From the NCBI GenBank assembly GCA_963746265.1, contig CAVVAM010000006.1, positions 62,001 to 126,000 of the forward strand: a stretch of DNA of 64,000 nt, given 5' to 3'. The translations under genes were made by a program, and so were the position numbers. The notes under the pieces were generated by a model. The model was not told the DNA's origin and ran no database searches. It saw only the letters and a program-made list of their open reading frames with translations. Numbering within the stretch: position 1 is the first letter of the stretch; each line of letters begins with the position of its first letter. This stretch comes from Ilumatobacter sp963746265 (GTDB lineage Bacteria; Actinomycetota; Acidimicrobiia; Acidimicrobiales; Ilumatobacteraceae). Positions 44,339 through 52,424 of this stretch are shown here, piece by piece.

Positions 44339-45850
44339 TCAGTCGATGATCCGGATCGATCGCACCGCGACACGATTGCCGACTGCAGCACCGGGGCGGT
44401 GCTCGACGACCGCACGGGCCTCGACCGTGACACCGTTCACCGTGGCCGTCGCGCTCAGCAGCAGCTCGTGATCGGCCTGCGTGAGATCGGGCCCGAGCGG
44501 CCCGACCGAACCCGGCGCCGAGTCGACGAGCAGCTGCGCCGCCACGACGCCGCTCGTGATCTGACCGTTGGCGTCGCCCGTGAGCTCGTACAGGTCGATG
44601 GACTGGTACGGGGCCCAGATCTGGCCTTGGAACAGCGCCCTGTTCGCGGCGCCGCTGCCCTCCTGGACGACCACGTCGCCGTCGGCGAGCGTGCTCGGCC
44701 ACACGCTGTCGAGCACGTGGATGCTGACTGCGTGACGACGGGCGCCGTCATCGTGCAGCATCGGGATCATCTCGATCGTCGTGTCCTGGCTGATGGTGAG
44801 TGTCGAGCTGCCACCGAGGTACCACGTGACCCCGTTCGGTCCGCCGTCGAGTGCGTCGATGGCCTGTGCGGCATCGCAGCCGCTCCCCGAGACCAGTCGG
44901 TTCGCGAACCTGATGTCGTCGCCGTAGCCGGCGAGGATCGTCGTGCCTGACGCCGTCGTCATCGACACGGGGTCGTAGGAGGTGTCGATCGGTACGTCTT
45001 CGAACACGTAGGCGCCCGAGCGGAAGTAGTTGTCGCCGCCGACGTCGAGCTCGAGTTGGTGATACCAGCCCGGTTCGAACACGCGGCAACTCCCGACGAT
45101 CGTCCATGACGGGTTACCCGGGATGTGGGCGGGCATGGTTGCGAGAGGTGGCTCGTCGACGACGTCGCTCCACGCCTGTGGCCAACAGACGAACGAACCC
45201 GAACTCATCACGATGTCGTCGTCGAAGCTCGCCGGACCGTTGTACCGGTCGATCGTGGCGCAGTCGTCGGCCGATCCGTCGTACACCAGGTTGCCGTCGA
45301 ACCGCACGGCGTCGACGTTGATGCGGACGTCGGACTGGCGAAGTGACGGCACGAAGATCCGCCCCGTCGCGGCCTGCTCGATGGCGGGTGACGAGCGGAT
45401 CTCGAGGGGATTGTCGATGCTGCTGTCGATGCCTTCGGCGGTGATGACGGCTGCCCAATCGGAGAGCGTCGCCTGGCCGCTGTCGAGCCTCGAGCAGGTG
45501 ATGTCGATCGTGTCGGCGTCCGCGAACACGGGATCGACGGCCGGATCGTACGTCGGTGCGATCGTGACCGGTCCGTTGTCGCAGGTCGTCACGGCGTTGG
45601 CCTCGACCCGCTGAACGGCGTATCGAATCGCCGCCTCGGCCGACGCCGCCGCCGCCGTTCGCTCCTCCACCACGGTCGAGTACCGGAGGTTGGTCGCGGT
45701 GTACCTTGCGGTGCCGGCCAGGACCAGGCCCAACACGACGATGAACACGAGGACGAGCGGGAGGATCGCACCGCGATCAGGCCGTGCGACGTCACGGCGA
45801 CGGTCGAGGCCGCTGCCATGTGGGCTGACGTCGTGCGGGCCGCAGTTCAC
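44339..45850 (-). CDS. PilX-like exported protein of pseudopilin cassette B (DUF7305-like)
   Basis: The 503-residue protein begins at GTG 45848-45850, overlapping the upstream pseudopilin stop by 4 bp. It has the helix RGAILPLVLVFIVVLGLVLAG and the long amphipathic continuation VVEERTAAAASAEAAIRY. The ectodomain has VGSCRVFEPGWYHQLELD, GGDNYFRSGAYVFED, AVSIHVLDSVWPS and FQGQIWAPYQSIDLYE, then DANGQITSGVVAAQLL. These align block by block with the cassette A protein at 39058-40467. It probably belongs to a pilus-like or secretion structure on the surface. Confidence 0.8.
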   Translation of the reverse strand: MNCGPHDVSPHGSGLDRRRDVARPDRGAILPLVLVFIVVLGLVLAGTARYTATNLRYSTVVEERTAAAASAEAAIRYAVQRVEANAVTTCDNGPVTIAPTYDPAVDPVFADADTIDITCSRLDSGQATLSDWAAVITAEGIDSSIDNPLEIRSSPAIEQAATGRIFVPSLRQSDVRINVDAVRFDGNLVYDGSADDCATIDRYNGPASFDDDIVMSSGSFVCWPQAWSDVVDEPPLATMPAHIPGNPSWTIVGSCRVFEPGWYHQLELDVGGDNYFRSGAYVFEDVPIDTSYDPVSMTTASGTTILAGYGDDIRFANRLVSGSGCDAAQAIDALDGGPNGVTWYLGGSSTLTISQDTTIEMIPMLHDDGARRHAVSIHVLDSVWPSTLADGDVVVQEGSGAANRALFQGQIWAPYQSIDLYELTGDANGQITSGVVAAQLLVDSAPGSVGPLGPDLTQADHELLLSATATVNGVTVEARAVVEHRPGAAVGNRVAVRSIRIID

Positions 45851-46803
45851 GACACCTCGAACGTGGTGGTGTCGAGCGGCGGCGTGGGGCACGGTGCAGG
45901 GCAGTTGTTGTGGATGCTGATGGTGTGGTCGGCGGCAGTCCAACGCGGGGTGTCCGACATGTCGTCGCCCTTCGGGATCGTGACGAAGCCCGACGTTCCC
46001 GACCAGGTGACCGTCTGGGACTTGTCCTCGACGCCGGTGTTGTATTCGATCGTGATGATGCCGCACGCGCTGCCGTCGACCGCCACGGTGAGGGTCTCGC
46101 CGCGATCGAGCTTGTCCAATGTGAGACCCGACGTGGACCGAGCCACCGGCCCGTAGCGATCGAAGTCGAACTCGACATAGCAGGTCGGCGCCGTCGGGGG
46201 CGGCAGTTGCGGCGACGTCGTGGTCGTGGGCAGGGCCATCGCGGGGTTCCGCGGTGTGGCCTCGATCCGGATCGGTGTGCCGTCGACCCCCTGCAGCTGG
46301 AGCGCGACCTCGTCGAGCGATGGGGTCGCGGTCGCCGTCCCGATTCCTGGGGCGAGCGGCCCCGTGAGCGTCTGCGAGCTCGTGTCGTCGAAGGGTCCGG
46401 TGGCGTCGGAACATTCGTAGCGGTGCACGATGTCGCCGCGGACCCCGGGTTCGAGCCGGTAGGCCGCCACGAAGGTCGAGGCGGCAGGCTCGTCCACGGT
46501 CCACCGAAGCTCGATCAGGTTGGAACCCGGCCCGGTCTCGCTGCCGACGCACGTCAGGGACGAGGGCGTCGTGGTGATGTTCGACATCGACGCCACCGCC
46601 GAGGCGACATCGGCGGGGAACCAGACGGCCAGTCCTTGCACGGAGCGTGCGTTCGACACCTGCGAGTCCGCGGTCGGCGTGACACGCAGCACGGTGGTGA
46701 TCGCGAAGCCGATCACGAGCGACATCAACCCGAGCAGCACCGTCACGATGACGACCTCGATCAACGTGAAGCCGTGGTCGGTACCCCGATTGGTCTCAGT
46801 CAT
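45847..46803 (-). CDS. PilW-like pseudopilin of cassette B
   Basis: The 318-residue protein has a textbook prepilin site, DHG-FTLIEVVIVTVLLGLMS, and a PilW-like domain. NARSVQGLAVWFPADV corresponds to DARSLQGLVTWIPQDV in the cassette A protein, and both share the VAAYRLEPG/ASYRYEFDG and SQTLTGPLAP/QKLTSSLPPW segments. It ends soon after the common C-terminal beta domain and lacks the cadherin-like modules of cassette A. The start ATG overlaps the upstream gene stop by 8 bp; its own stop overlaps the next start by 4 bp. Confidence 0.88.
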   Translation of the reverse strand: MTETNRGTDHGFTLIEVVIVTVLLGLMSLVIGFAITTVLRVTPTADSQVSNARSVQGLAVWFPADVASAVASMSNITTTPSSLTCVGSETGPGSNLIELRWTVDEPAASTFVAAYRLEPGVRGDIVHRYECSDATGPFDDTSSQTLTGPLAPGIGTATATPSLDEVALQLQGVDGTPIRIEATPRNPAMALPTTTTSPQLPPPTAPTCYVEFDFDRYGPVARSTSGLTLDKLDRGETLTVAVDGSACGIITIEYNTGVEDKSQTVTWSGTSGFVTIPKGDDMSDTPRWTAADHTISIHNNCPAPCPTPPLDTTTFEVS

Positions 46804-47332
46804 CGACGATCACCTCGAGGTCGGCGGTGGTGCCCTCCGATGAGGTCGCTCGAAGGTCGAGTAGCACGACGCCGTAGTCCGGGTCGCAGACGCGGTCGTC
46901 CCACCGCTCGGCCCAGGTTGCCGGATCGATCGAGAGGAACTGGATCTCGGCGACGGTCAGCGAACCACCGATCAGGCCGCTCGGGGCGGCGACGCCATCG
47001 AGGTTCGTCTGGTACGCGGCGCGAACCGCATCGGCTTGCGCGCTGGTCATCGAACCCGCCGGGCTGCACGGAACGTATGGCATGCGGTGCATGGCCTCGG
47101 CGCCCTCCTGGACCCAGAGGAGCAGTTGGCTGCGCTCGTTGCCGACGCGGCCCGAGATGACCGTCGTGCGGAGTCCGACGAGGATCGCGATCACGGACAC
47201 CCCGACGAGCACCACTGCCACCAACGCCTCGACATAGCTGAATCCCGCCGAGCCGTGCCGACGTGAACGCCGTTGGCGCTCGACAGGTGCTCCGTCGATG
47301 CCGTTGGCCCTGCCCACTTCCAAATCGCCCAC
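46796..47332 (-). CDS. Small prepilin-like protein of cassette B (PilV-like)
   Basis: The 178-residue protein has a long basic leader (RQRRSRRHGSAG) and the pilin-like helix G-FSYVEALVAVVLVGVSVIAI, with Glu5 present and an unusual SYV. The globular domain contains cysteines in YVPCSPAG and RVCDPDYG. GTG 47330-47332 is used as start. It opens cassette B; the 297-bp gap upstream should hold the cassette promoter. It is the counterpart of 42456-42983. Confidence 0.82.
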   Translation of the reverse strand: MGDLEVGRANGIDGAPVERQRRSRRHGSAGFSYVEALVAVVLVGVSVIAILVGLRTTVISGRVGNERSQLLLWVQEGAEAMHRMPYVPCSPAGSMTSAQADAVRAAYQTNLDGVAAPSGLIGGSLTVAEIQFLSIDPATWAERWDDRVCDPDYGVVLLDLRATSSEGTTADLEVIVDD

Positions 47333-47597
47333 CCAACTCCGCTCTCGTCCGCCCAGTCCGGCGGATCACTCCCGGCGGTACAACCCAGCGCGGAGTGTAA
47401 CGCGCGTACTGGGCGCTCCGACCAGAAATTTCCCGTTCGGTGACGAACCCGATCGAGGATGTCACTCGACGTGGGCGAGTTCGCGCCGGTACGGAGAACG
47501 ATCGTGGACCCGCTTGAGCCGGTGCAGACGATCGCGTCGGATCGGGCCGCGGAGTTCGACCGCCGATCATCGACCCCGACGGGTACAGCAGCCCGGT

Positions 47598-47620
47598 CGG
47601 GGATGCCGGAGTGATCCCCG
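47598..47620. terminator. Hairpin after the DsbA-family gene
   Basis: A 7-bp stem (47598-47604 with 47614-47620) and 9-base loop lie 9 bases beyond the minus-strand stop at 47630. It sits in the 297-bp gap before cassette B, which otherwise shows no clear feature. It is a modest terminator candidate. Confidence 0.4.
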
Positions 47621-47629
47621 GGTGAGCGA

Positions 47630-48391
47630 TCAGCCGGAACGGTCGGCGGCGAGATGACCGCGGCGGTGACCGCCTTGCCAGTCTTCGTGTTCGGGTGCCT
47701 CGCCGACGCCCCCGAGGATGGTGAGCTGCGGACGCTCGCGCAGGCTTCGCTTCATCTCGGCGAATCCGGGGAATCGGGCCAGGGTCGTGACGGCGTCCCA
47801 GAGCTCGACCGCGTCGTCGGGGTCGGGGACGCGTGAGATCACCGGGCCGAAGAACGAGAGACCGTCGGGTGGCTGGAAGGTGATGATGGGCGTGCCCACG
47901 TCGCGTCCGGTTCGAGACAGCGCGAGTTCCGATTCTGCGTCGAGCAGTTCGTCCCACGAGGTGTCGTCGAGGGCCGCGGCGAACCGGGTGGGCAGGCCTG
48001 CCGCAGCGAGCACCTCGACGACGTGGTCACTCGTGCTCAACCGAGTGCGCATGCCCGAACCCTCCGGTAGGTCCCAGTAGCTGTGCCCGTACGCGGCGAC
48101 CAGCCCGGCGAGTGGGTCGCGGCCGAGTTCGTCTCGGACGGAGGCCGCGACACGCAGCATCCGGAGGCCGGCGGTGTGGCCGAACTCGTACTCGGGCGGG
48201 AACTCGTTCGCGTAATCCTTGTGCTTGTTGATCAGCCGCAGCGAGATGAAGCGCCAGTCGATCCGGAAGTGACGTCGGGCGGCGACCTGCTCGATCCAAC
48301 GGGAGGTGATCCACGCGAACGGACACACCGGATCCCAGAAGAACTCGATGTCGTAGCTCGGATCGGACGGCGGCGGGACCGTTGGCGTCAT
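47630..48391 (-). CDS. DsbA-family protein related to mycothiol-dependent nitroreductase Rv2466c
   Basis: The 253-residue thioredoxin-fold protein resembles Rv2466c-type mycothiol-linked reductases: IEFFWDPVCPFAWITSRWI near residue 15, FISLRLINKHKD, the long helical insert, SRTGRDVGTPIITF with the cis-Pro, and FFGPVISRVP. The active site reads CPFA where Rv2466c has CPWC, so only the first cysteine remains. A single-cysteine, mycothiol-accepting mechanism or loss of redox role is possible. It is co-directional with the pseudopilin genes but separated by 297 bp. Confidence 0.85.
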   Translation of the reverse strand: MTPTVPPPSDPSYDIEFFWDPVCPFAWITSRWIEQVAARRHFRIDWRFISLRLINKHKDYANEFPPEYEFGHTAGLRMLRVAASVRDELGRDPLAGLVAAYGHSYWDLPEGSGMRTRLSTSDHVVEVLAAAGLPTRFAAALDDTSWDELLDAESELALSRTGRDVGTPIITFQPPDGLSFFGPVISRVPDPDDAVELWDAVTTLARFPGFAEMKRSLRERPQLTILGGVGEAPEHEDWQGGHRRGHLAADRSG

Positions 48392-48450
48392 GCTCGGTGC
48401 AACTCGGCGGTCCCGACCGGCATTCCCGCCGCCTCCGTCGGGCTCGGGGC

Positions 48451-49230
48451 TCAGGCGGCGGTGGAGCTGTTGAACTTACGGATGCTCAAGAACGCGAACA
48501 CGACGACGATGCCGACCGACCACAGAACCGACCACGTCGCGTCGTTGCCGACCGGGTTGCCGTTGTAGAGGGCCCGTGCGGCGTTCGTGACGATCGTGAA
48601 CGGGTTCGCGTCGGCGATCGGCTCGAGCCAGTCGGGCATCGTGGCCGGATCGACGAACGCCGACGACACGAAGGTCATCGGGAACATCCAGATGAAGCCG
48701 GCCGAGTTCGCCGCCTCGACGGAGCTCACCGAGAGGCCGATCAACGCCTGGACCCAGCTGAGGGAGTAGCTGAACAGCAGGAGGATCAACGTGGCGAGCA
48801 CCGCTTCGAGCAGTGAACCTTCGAAGCGGAACCCGATCGGCCAGAACGCCACCGCGAGCATGACGAAGAACGTGATCACGTTCCGGACGAGATCGCTCAC
48901 CGTGCGACCGATCAGCACTGCCGCACGCGACATCGGTAGCGAACGGAGCCGGTCGACGAGCCCCTTGCCGAGGTCTTCGGCCAGACCGATGCTCGTGAAG
49001 GCCGAACCGAACACGAGCGATTGGCTGAAGATGCCCGGGATGAGGAACTGTTCGTAACTGGCGAACCCCGGCACCTGGATCGCGCCGCCGAACACGTAGA
49101 CGAACAGGACCACGAACATGATCGGTTGGATCGTGGCGAAGATCAGCAACTCGATGTTGCGTGGAATGATGCGCAGGTGACGTTCGGCTTCGACCCACGA
49201 GTCCTTGATCGCCATCTCGACGCTGCTCAC
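48451..49230 (-). CDS. DrrB-type ABC-2 membrane subunit
   Basis: The 259-residue permease has about six membrane segments, starting LLIFATIQPIMFVVLFVYVFG, and the family block YEQFLIPGIFSQSLVFGSAF, GLAEDLGKGLVDRLRSLPMSR. This is typical of daunorubicin-resistance DrrB proteins, which form an efflux pump with DrrA. The start is GTG 49228-49230, overlapping the ATPase stop (GTGA). The exported compound is unknown. Confidence 0.92.
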   Translation of the reverse strand: MSSVEMAIKDSWVEAERHLRIIPRNIELLIFATIQPIMFVVLFVYVFGGAIQVPGFASYEQFLIPGIFSQSLVFGSAFTSIGLAEDLGKGLVDRLRSLPMSRAAVLIGRTVSDLVRNVITFFVMLAVAFWPIGFRFEGSLLEAVLATLILLLFSYSLSWVQALIGLSVSSVEAANSAGFIWMFPMTFVSSAFVDPATMPDWLEPIADANPFTIVTNAARALYNGNPVGNDATWSVLWSVGIVVVFAFLSIRKFNSSTAA

Positions 49231-50195
49231 GGTGCGACCTCCTCGAGCTCGTCGCTGGCGGCGTGACCGGTCAGCGTCAGGAACACGTCGTCGAGCGTCG
49301 GTCGTCGGACCTCGACGTCGAGCACGTCGACGCCGACCTCGTCGAGCGCACGGATGACGCCGGGCACGACCCGATCGCCGGAATGGATCGGGGCGGAGAA
49401 CGAACGTTCGTCGTGCCCGACGTCGACGTCGCCCGTGCACAGCGGGCGCAGCGTCGCGAGCGCGGCGGCGCAGTTCTCGGCGAGGGCGATCGTCACGCTG
49501 ATCCGGTCGCCGCCGATGGTGTCCTTGAGCTCGTCGGAGGTGCCGTTCGCGATGACCTTGCCCGAATCGATCACGACGATCCGCTCGGCGAGACGATCGG
49601 CTTCATCGAGATACTGCGTCGTCAGCAGCACCGTGGTGCCGTCGTGTTCGAGCTCTTCGATGAGGGTCCACATGGCGAGCCGGCTGCGCGGGTCGAGGCC
49701 CGTGGTCGGCTCGTCGAGGAACAGTACCGAGGGTCGTGCGATCAGGCTCATCGCAATGTCGAGCCGGCGCCGCATGCCCCCCGAGTACTCCTTGACGACC
49801 CGACCGGCAGCGTCGGTCAGGTCGAATCGTTCGAGCAGCTCGGACGACCGGGACCTGACCTCGGTGCGGGGCAGGTGGAACAAGCGACCGACGTACTCCA
49901 TGTTCTCGCGCCCGGTCAGGCGCTCCTCGACGGCCGCATACTGGCCGGTCAGCCCGATCCGCTCACGGACGCCGTGCGGATCGGCGGCCACGTCGACACC
50001 ATCGACGAAGGCGGAACCGGCGTCGGCTCGGAGCAGCGTCGTGAGCACCCGCACCGCCGTGGTCTTGCCGGCCCCGTTCGGCCCGAGCAGGCCGTAGATC
50101 GCGCCCCGCGGCACCTCGAGATCGACCCCGCCGAGCGCGATGTTGTCGCCGAAGCGTTTGACGAGGCCCTGCGCGTCGACTGCCAGATCGGTCAT
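49227..50195 (-). CDS. DrrA-type ABC ATPase
   Basis: The 322-residue ATPase energises the DrrB-type permease. Walker A is GPNGAGKTT, the Q-loop LTGQYAAV, the signature YSGGMRRRLDIA, Walker B VLFLDEPTTGLD and the switch LTTQYLDEADRL, all complete. The C-terminal extension with RRPTLDDVFLTLTG is characteristic of DrrA proteins. The ATG is at 50193-50195, downstream of the 486-bp degenerate region. Confidence 0.95.
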   Translation of the reverse strand: MTDLAVDAQGLVKRFGDNIALGGVDLEVPRGAIYGLLGPNGAGKTTAVRVLTTLLRADAGSAFVDGVDVAADPHGVRERIGLTGQYAAVEERLTGRENMEYVGRLFHLPRTEVRSRSSELLERFDLTDAAGRVVKEYSGGMRRRLDIAMSLIARPSVLFLDEPTTGLDPRSRLAMWTLIEELEHDGTTVLLTTQYLDEADRLAERIVVIDSGKVIANGTSDELKDTIGGDRISVTIALAENCAAALATLRPLCTGDVDVGHDERSFSAPIHSGDRVVPGVIRALDEVGVDVLDVEVRRPTLDDVFLTLTGHAASDELEEVAP

Positions 50196-50484
50196 CCGGC
50201 CATTCTGGTGGAACGGTGTCGCCTCCGAAGACGGGGTTCAGCTCGGGTGCAGCACCGTGTGGGTCCGGGTGGTCCCACCGATGCGCCTGCCACGGTCGAG
50301 CCGGAGCCCGGTCCGCGACTGAGACACCCTTGTTCCGATTGCCGATCAGCCGATTCTGGCATGGCTCAGACCGAGCCCTCCGAAGCGCTGAGATCTCCAC
50401 AACGATCTTGATCAGCGATCGAACGATCTGGAGCACCAGACCGAGCGCGGCGAGATCGACCCGCCCGGAAACGGGCAACGAGAA

Positions 50485-50559
50485 CACCGGGCGCTGATCT
50501 TTGCGTTCGTGGTCAACGCCGGGTTCTTCGTCGGGGAACTCACCGTTGGTGTGATCAGC
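50485..50559 (+). pseudogene. Fragment resembling the first helix of a CDF cation transporter
   Basis: The frame reads HRALIFAFVVNAGFFVGELT followed by VGVIS. CDF-family cation exporters begin their membrane domain with the same arrangement (RAL-x-IA, NAG-x-F, VE, G, S-x-S). After this the reading frame loses similarity (RSRVPCVTLC) and stops at a TAG near 50646. Upstream codons in the same frame are open but not recognisable. The match is short and could be chance. Confidence 0.4.
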
Positions 50560-50598
50560 CGGTCGCGCGTTCCCTGTGTCACTCTGTGTCGAACTTCA

Positions 50599-50662
50599 GG
50601 ACAGGTACACGCATGTGGGACAGGTAGTCATCGACGTAGGGACAACTAGGCCCATGCGGACA
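50599..50662. repeat. Four GGACA repeats at 18-22 bp spacing, IS-end-like
   Basis: GGACA occurs at 50599, 50618, 50640 and 50658, the first two as GGACAGGTA and the last two as GGACAACT. Repeated gggaca boxes at about this spacing are, from memory, a mark of IS481/IS3-type element ends. No transposase is present. The cluster ends 20 bp from the dnaB stop. Confidence 0.4.
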
Positions 50663-50681
50663 ACTGAGGACGCGCTCATCA

Positions 50682-52097
50682 TCAGACGCTGCGGGCGGCG
50701 TTGTCGAATCTCGTGTACTGGCCGAGGAAGACGAGTCGCTTCGTGCCGATCGGGCCGGCGCGATGCTTGGCCACGATCACCTCGGCCGAGCCCTTGTCGG
50801 GTGAGTCGGCGTGGTACACCTCGTCGCGGTAGAGGAACATCACGACGTCGGCGTCCTGCTCGAGCGAACCGGACTCGCGGAGGTCGCTGAGCATCGGCCG
50901 TTTGTCGGCACGTGCCTCGAGCTGGCGGCTCAGCTGGCTGGCGGCGACGATCGGTACTTCGAGCTCACGGGCCAGGATCTTGAGGTTTCGGCTGATCTCG
51001 CTGACCTCGAGCTGGCGGTTCTCGGCGTTGCCGGTGCCGCCCATCAGCTGGAGGTAGTCGATCAGGATCAGGCCGATCCCGCCGTACCGGGCCTTGATGC
51101 GGCGCGCCTTGGCGCGGATCTCCATCACGGTCACGCGGGGGTTGTCGTCGAGGAAGAGCGGGATCTCGAGCCGGCCGATCGCCTTGCCGATCTTCGCCCA
51201 GTCGCTCTCGGCGAGCTTGCCGGTACGCAGCTTCGTGCGGTCGACCCGGCCCTCGCCGGCCAGGATGCTCTGGGTCATCTCCTGGTGGCCCATCTCGAGC
51301 GAGAACATCAGCACCGGTTTGGCCGACTGTTGGGCGACGTGGGTGGCCATGCCGAGCAGGAAGCTCGACTTGCCCATCGCGGGGCGGGCCCCGACGATGT
51401 AGAGCGCGTTCTGTTGGAGACCGGACAGCAACTCGTCGAGGTCGGCGTAGCCGGTGGGCACGCCGGTGATCGTGTCGCCACGGTCGTATGTCTCCTGCAG
51501 GTGGTCCATGACCTCGGGCAGCAGCTCTTCGATGGTGCGAGTGGAGTCCGTCACCCTCTGTTCGGCGACGTTGAAGACCTTGGTCTCGGCCTCGTCGAGT
51601 GCCTTGATCACGTCGTCGGGTTCGCTGTAGGCGAGCTCGGCGATGTCGCCGGCCGCGAAGATCAGCTGGCGAAGGAGCGCGGTCTCCTGGACGATCTTCG
51701 CATAGTGGCCGGCCGAGGAGATCGCCGGCGTCGCGTTCTGGAGCTCGTGCAGTGCACCCGGACCACCGACCTCGTCGAGGAGGCCGGCGCGTCGCAGCTC
51801 GTCGGCCACTGTGACCGTGTCGGCCGGCGACGCACTGGAGTACAGCGACCGGATCGCATCGAAGATGTGCCGGTTCGCGGGCCGATAGAAGTCGGACGGG
51901 TTGAGGCCCATCTCGCTGACGATGCCGATCGCGTCGCGCGAGAGCAGCATCGCGCCGAGCACCGATTCCTCGGCGTCGATGTTGTGCGGTGGGACGCGAC
52001 CGCGTCCGCCCGATCGGCCGCCGCTGCGTGGGCCGTCGGAACGTCGTGGTCCGTCCCCACCGCCGGGTTCGATCGGAAAGTTCTCGTCACCAGCCAT
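50682..52097 (-). CDS. dnaB: Replicative DNA helicase
   Basis: The 471-residue hexameric helicase unwinds DNA at the replication fork. After a Gly/Arg-rich disordered start (~35 residues), the N-domain begins with VPPHNIDAEESVLGAMLLS. The RecA-like domain has ITGVPTGYADLDELLSGLQ, Walker A GARPAMGKSS, FSLEMGHQEM, Walker B LILIDYLQLM and DLRESGSLEQDADVVMFLYR with the arginine-finger region near the end. No intein is present. The ATG at 52095-52097 is chosen. In many bacteria dnaB follows rplI directly; here it is 14.8 kb away on the opposite strand. Confidence 0.97.
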   Translation of the reverse strand: MAGDENFPIEPGGGDGPRRSDGPRSGGRSGGRGRVPPHNIDAEESVLGAMLLSRDAIGIVSEMGLNPSDFYRPANRHIFDAIRSLYSSASPADTVTVADELRRAGLLDEVGGPGALHELQNATPAISSAGHYAKIVQETALLRQLIFAAGDIAELAYSEPDDVIKALDEAETKVFNVAEQRVTDSTRTIEELLPEVMDHLQETYDRGDTITGVPTGYADLDELLSGLQQNALYIVGARPAMGKSSFLLGMATHVAQQSAKPVLMFSLEMGHQEMTQSILAGEGRVDRTKLRTGKLAESDWAKIGKAIGRLEIPLFLDDNPRVTVMEIRAKARRIKARYGGIGLILIDYLQLMGGTGNAENRQLEVSEISRNLKILARELEVPIVAASQLSRQLEARADKRPMLSDLRESGSLEQDADVVMFLYRDEVYHADSPDKGSAEVIVAKHRAGPIGTKRLVFLGQYTRFDNAARSV

Positions 52098-52424
52098 GGG
52101 GTGACCATCCTGGCCGAGGCCGCTTGTGGGGAGGAAGGGGACAAGCGAGCAATGACGTGGACAACCGAGAAATCCGGGGGATAAGCATCGCCGAGCTGTG
52201 GACGCCCATGTGGACATCGAACATCACGGGTGTCACAACCGACGCGTCGCCCCAGGTCAGCCCGTGGGGATGCCCGGCCCACGAACCGTCGCGGGGTGTT
52301 GCGCGGGTGTTGCGGGGGAGTTGCCGCAGTGTCACAGGCCGGCCGCGTCCCCGACATCCGGTTGACCCCACAACCCACCGGATGGTCGATGTGGGCGGGC
52401 ATCGGTCTCGCGCACACTCGAACC
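52098..52424. promoter_or_regulatory. Divergent dnaB/ABC intergenic region with DnaA-box-like sites
   Basis: This 327-bp gap holds three near matches to the actinobacterial DnaA box TGTGGACAA: CGTGGACAA at 52156-52164, TGTGGACGC at 52197-52205 and TGTGGACAT at 52209-52217, the last two in direct repeat 12 bp apart. No gene or RNA is evident. A role in dnaB control is inference. Confidence 0.35.

Larger units (their letters stand above)
50196..50681. other. 486-bp interval with gene fragment and repeat cluster
   Basis: No complete gene is seen between the DrrA gene and the end of dnaB. The interval holds a cation-transporter-like fragment (50485-50559) and four GGACA copies (50599-50662). I read it as the scar of a decayed insertion. 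Confidence 0.5.

Noticed and set aside
50682..52097. Intein in dnaB
   Set aside because: The helicase motifs are continuous and the length is normal.
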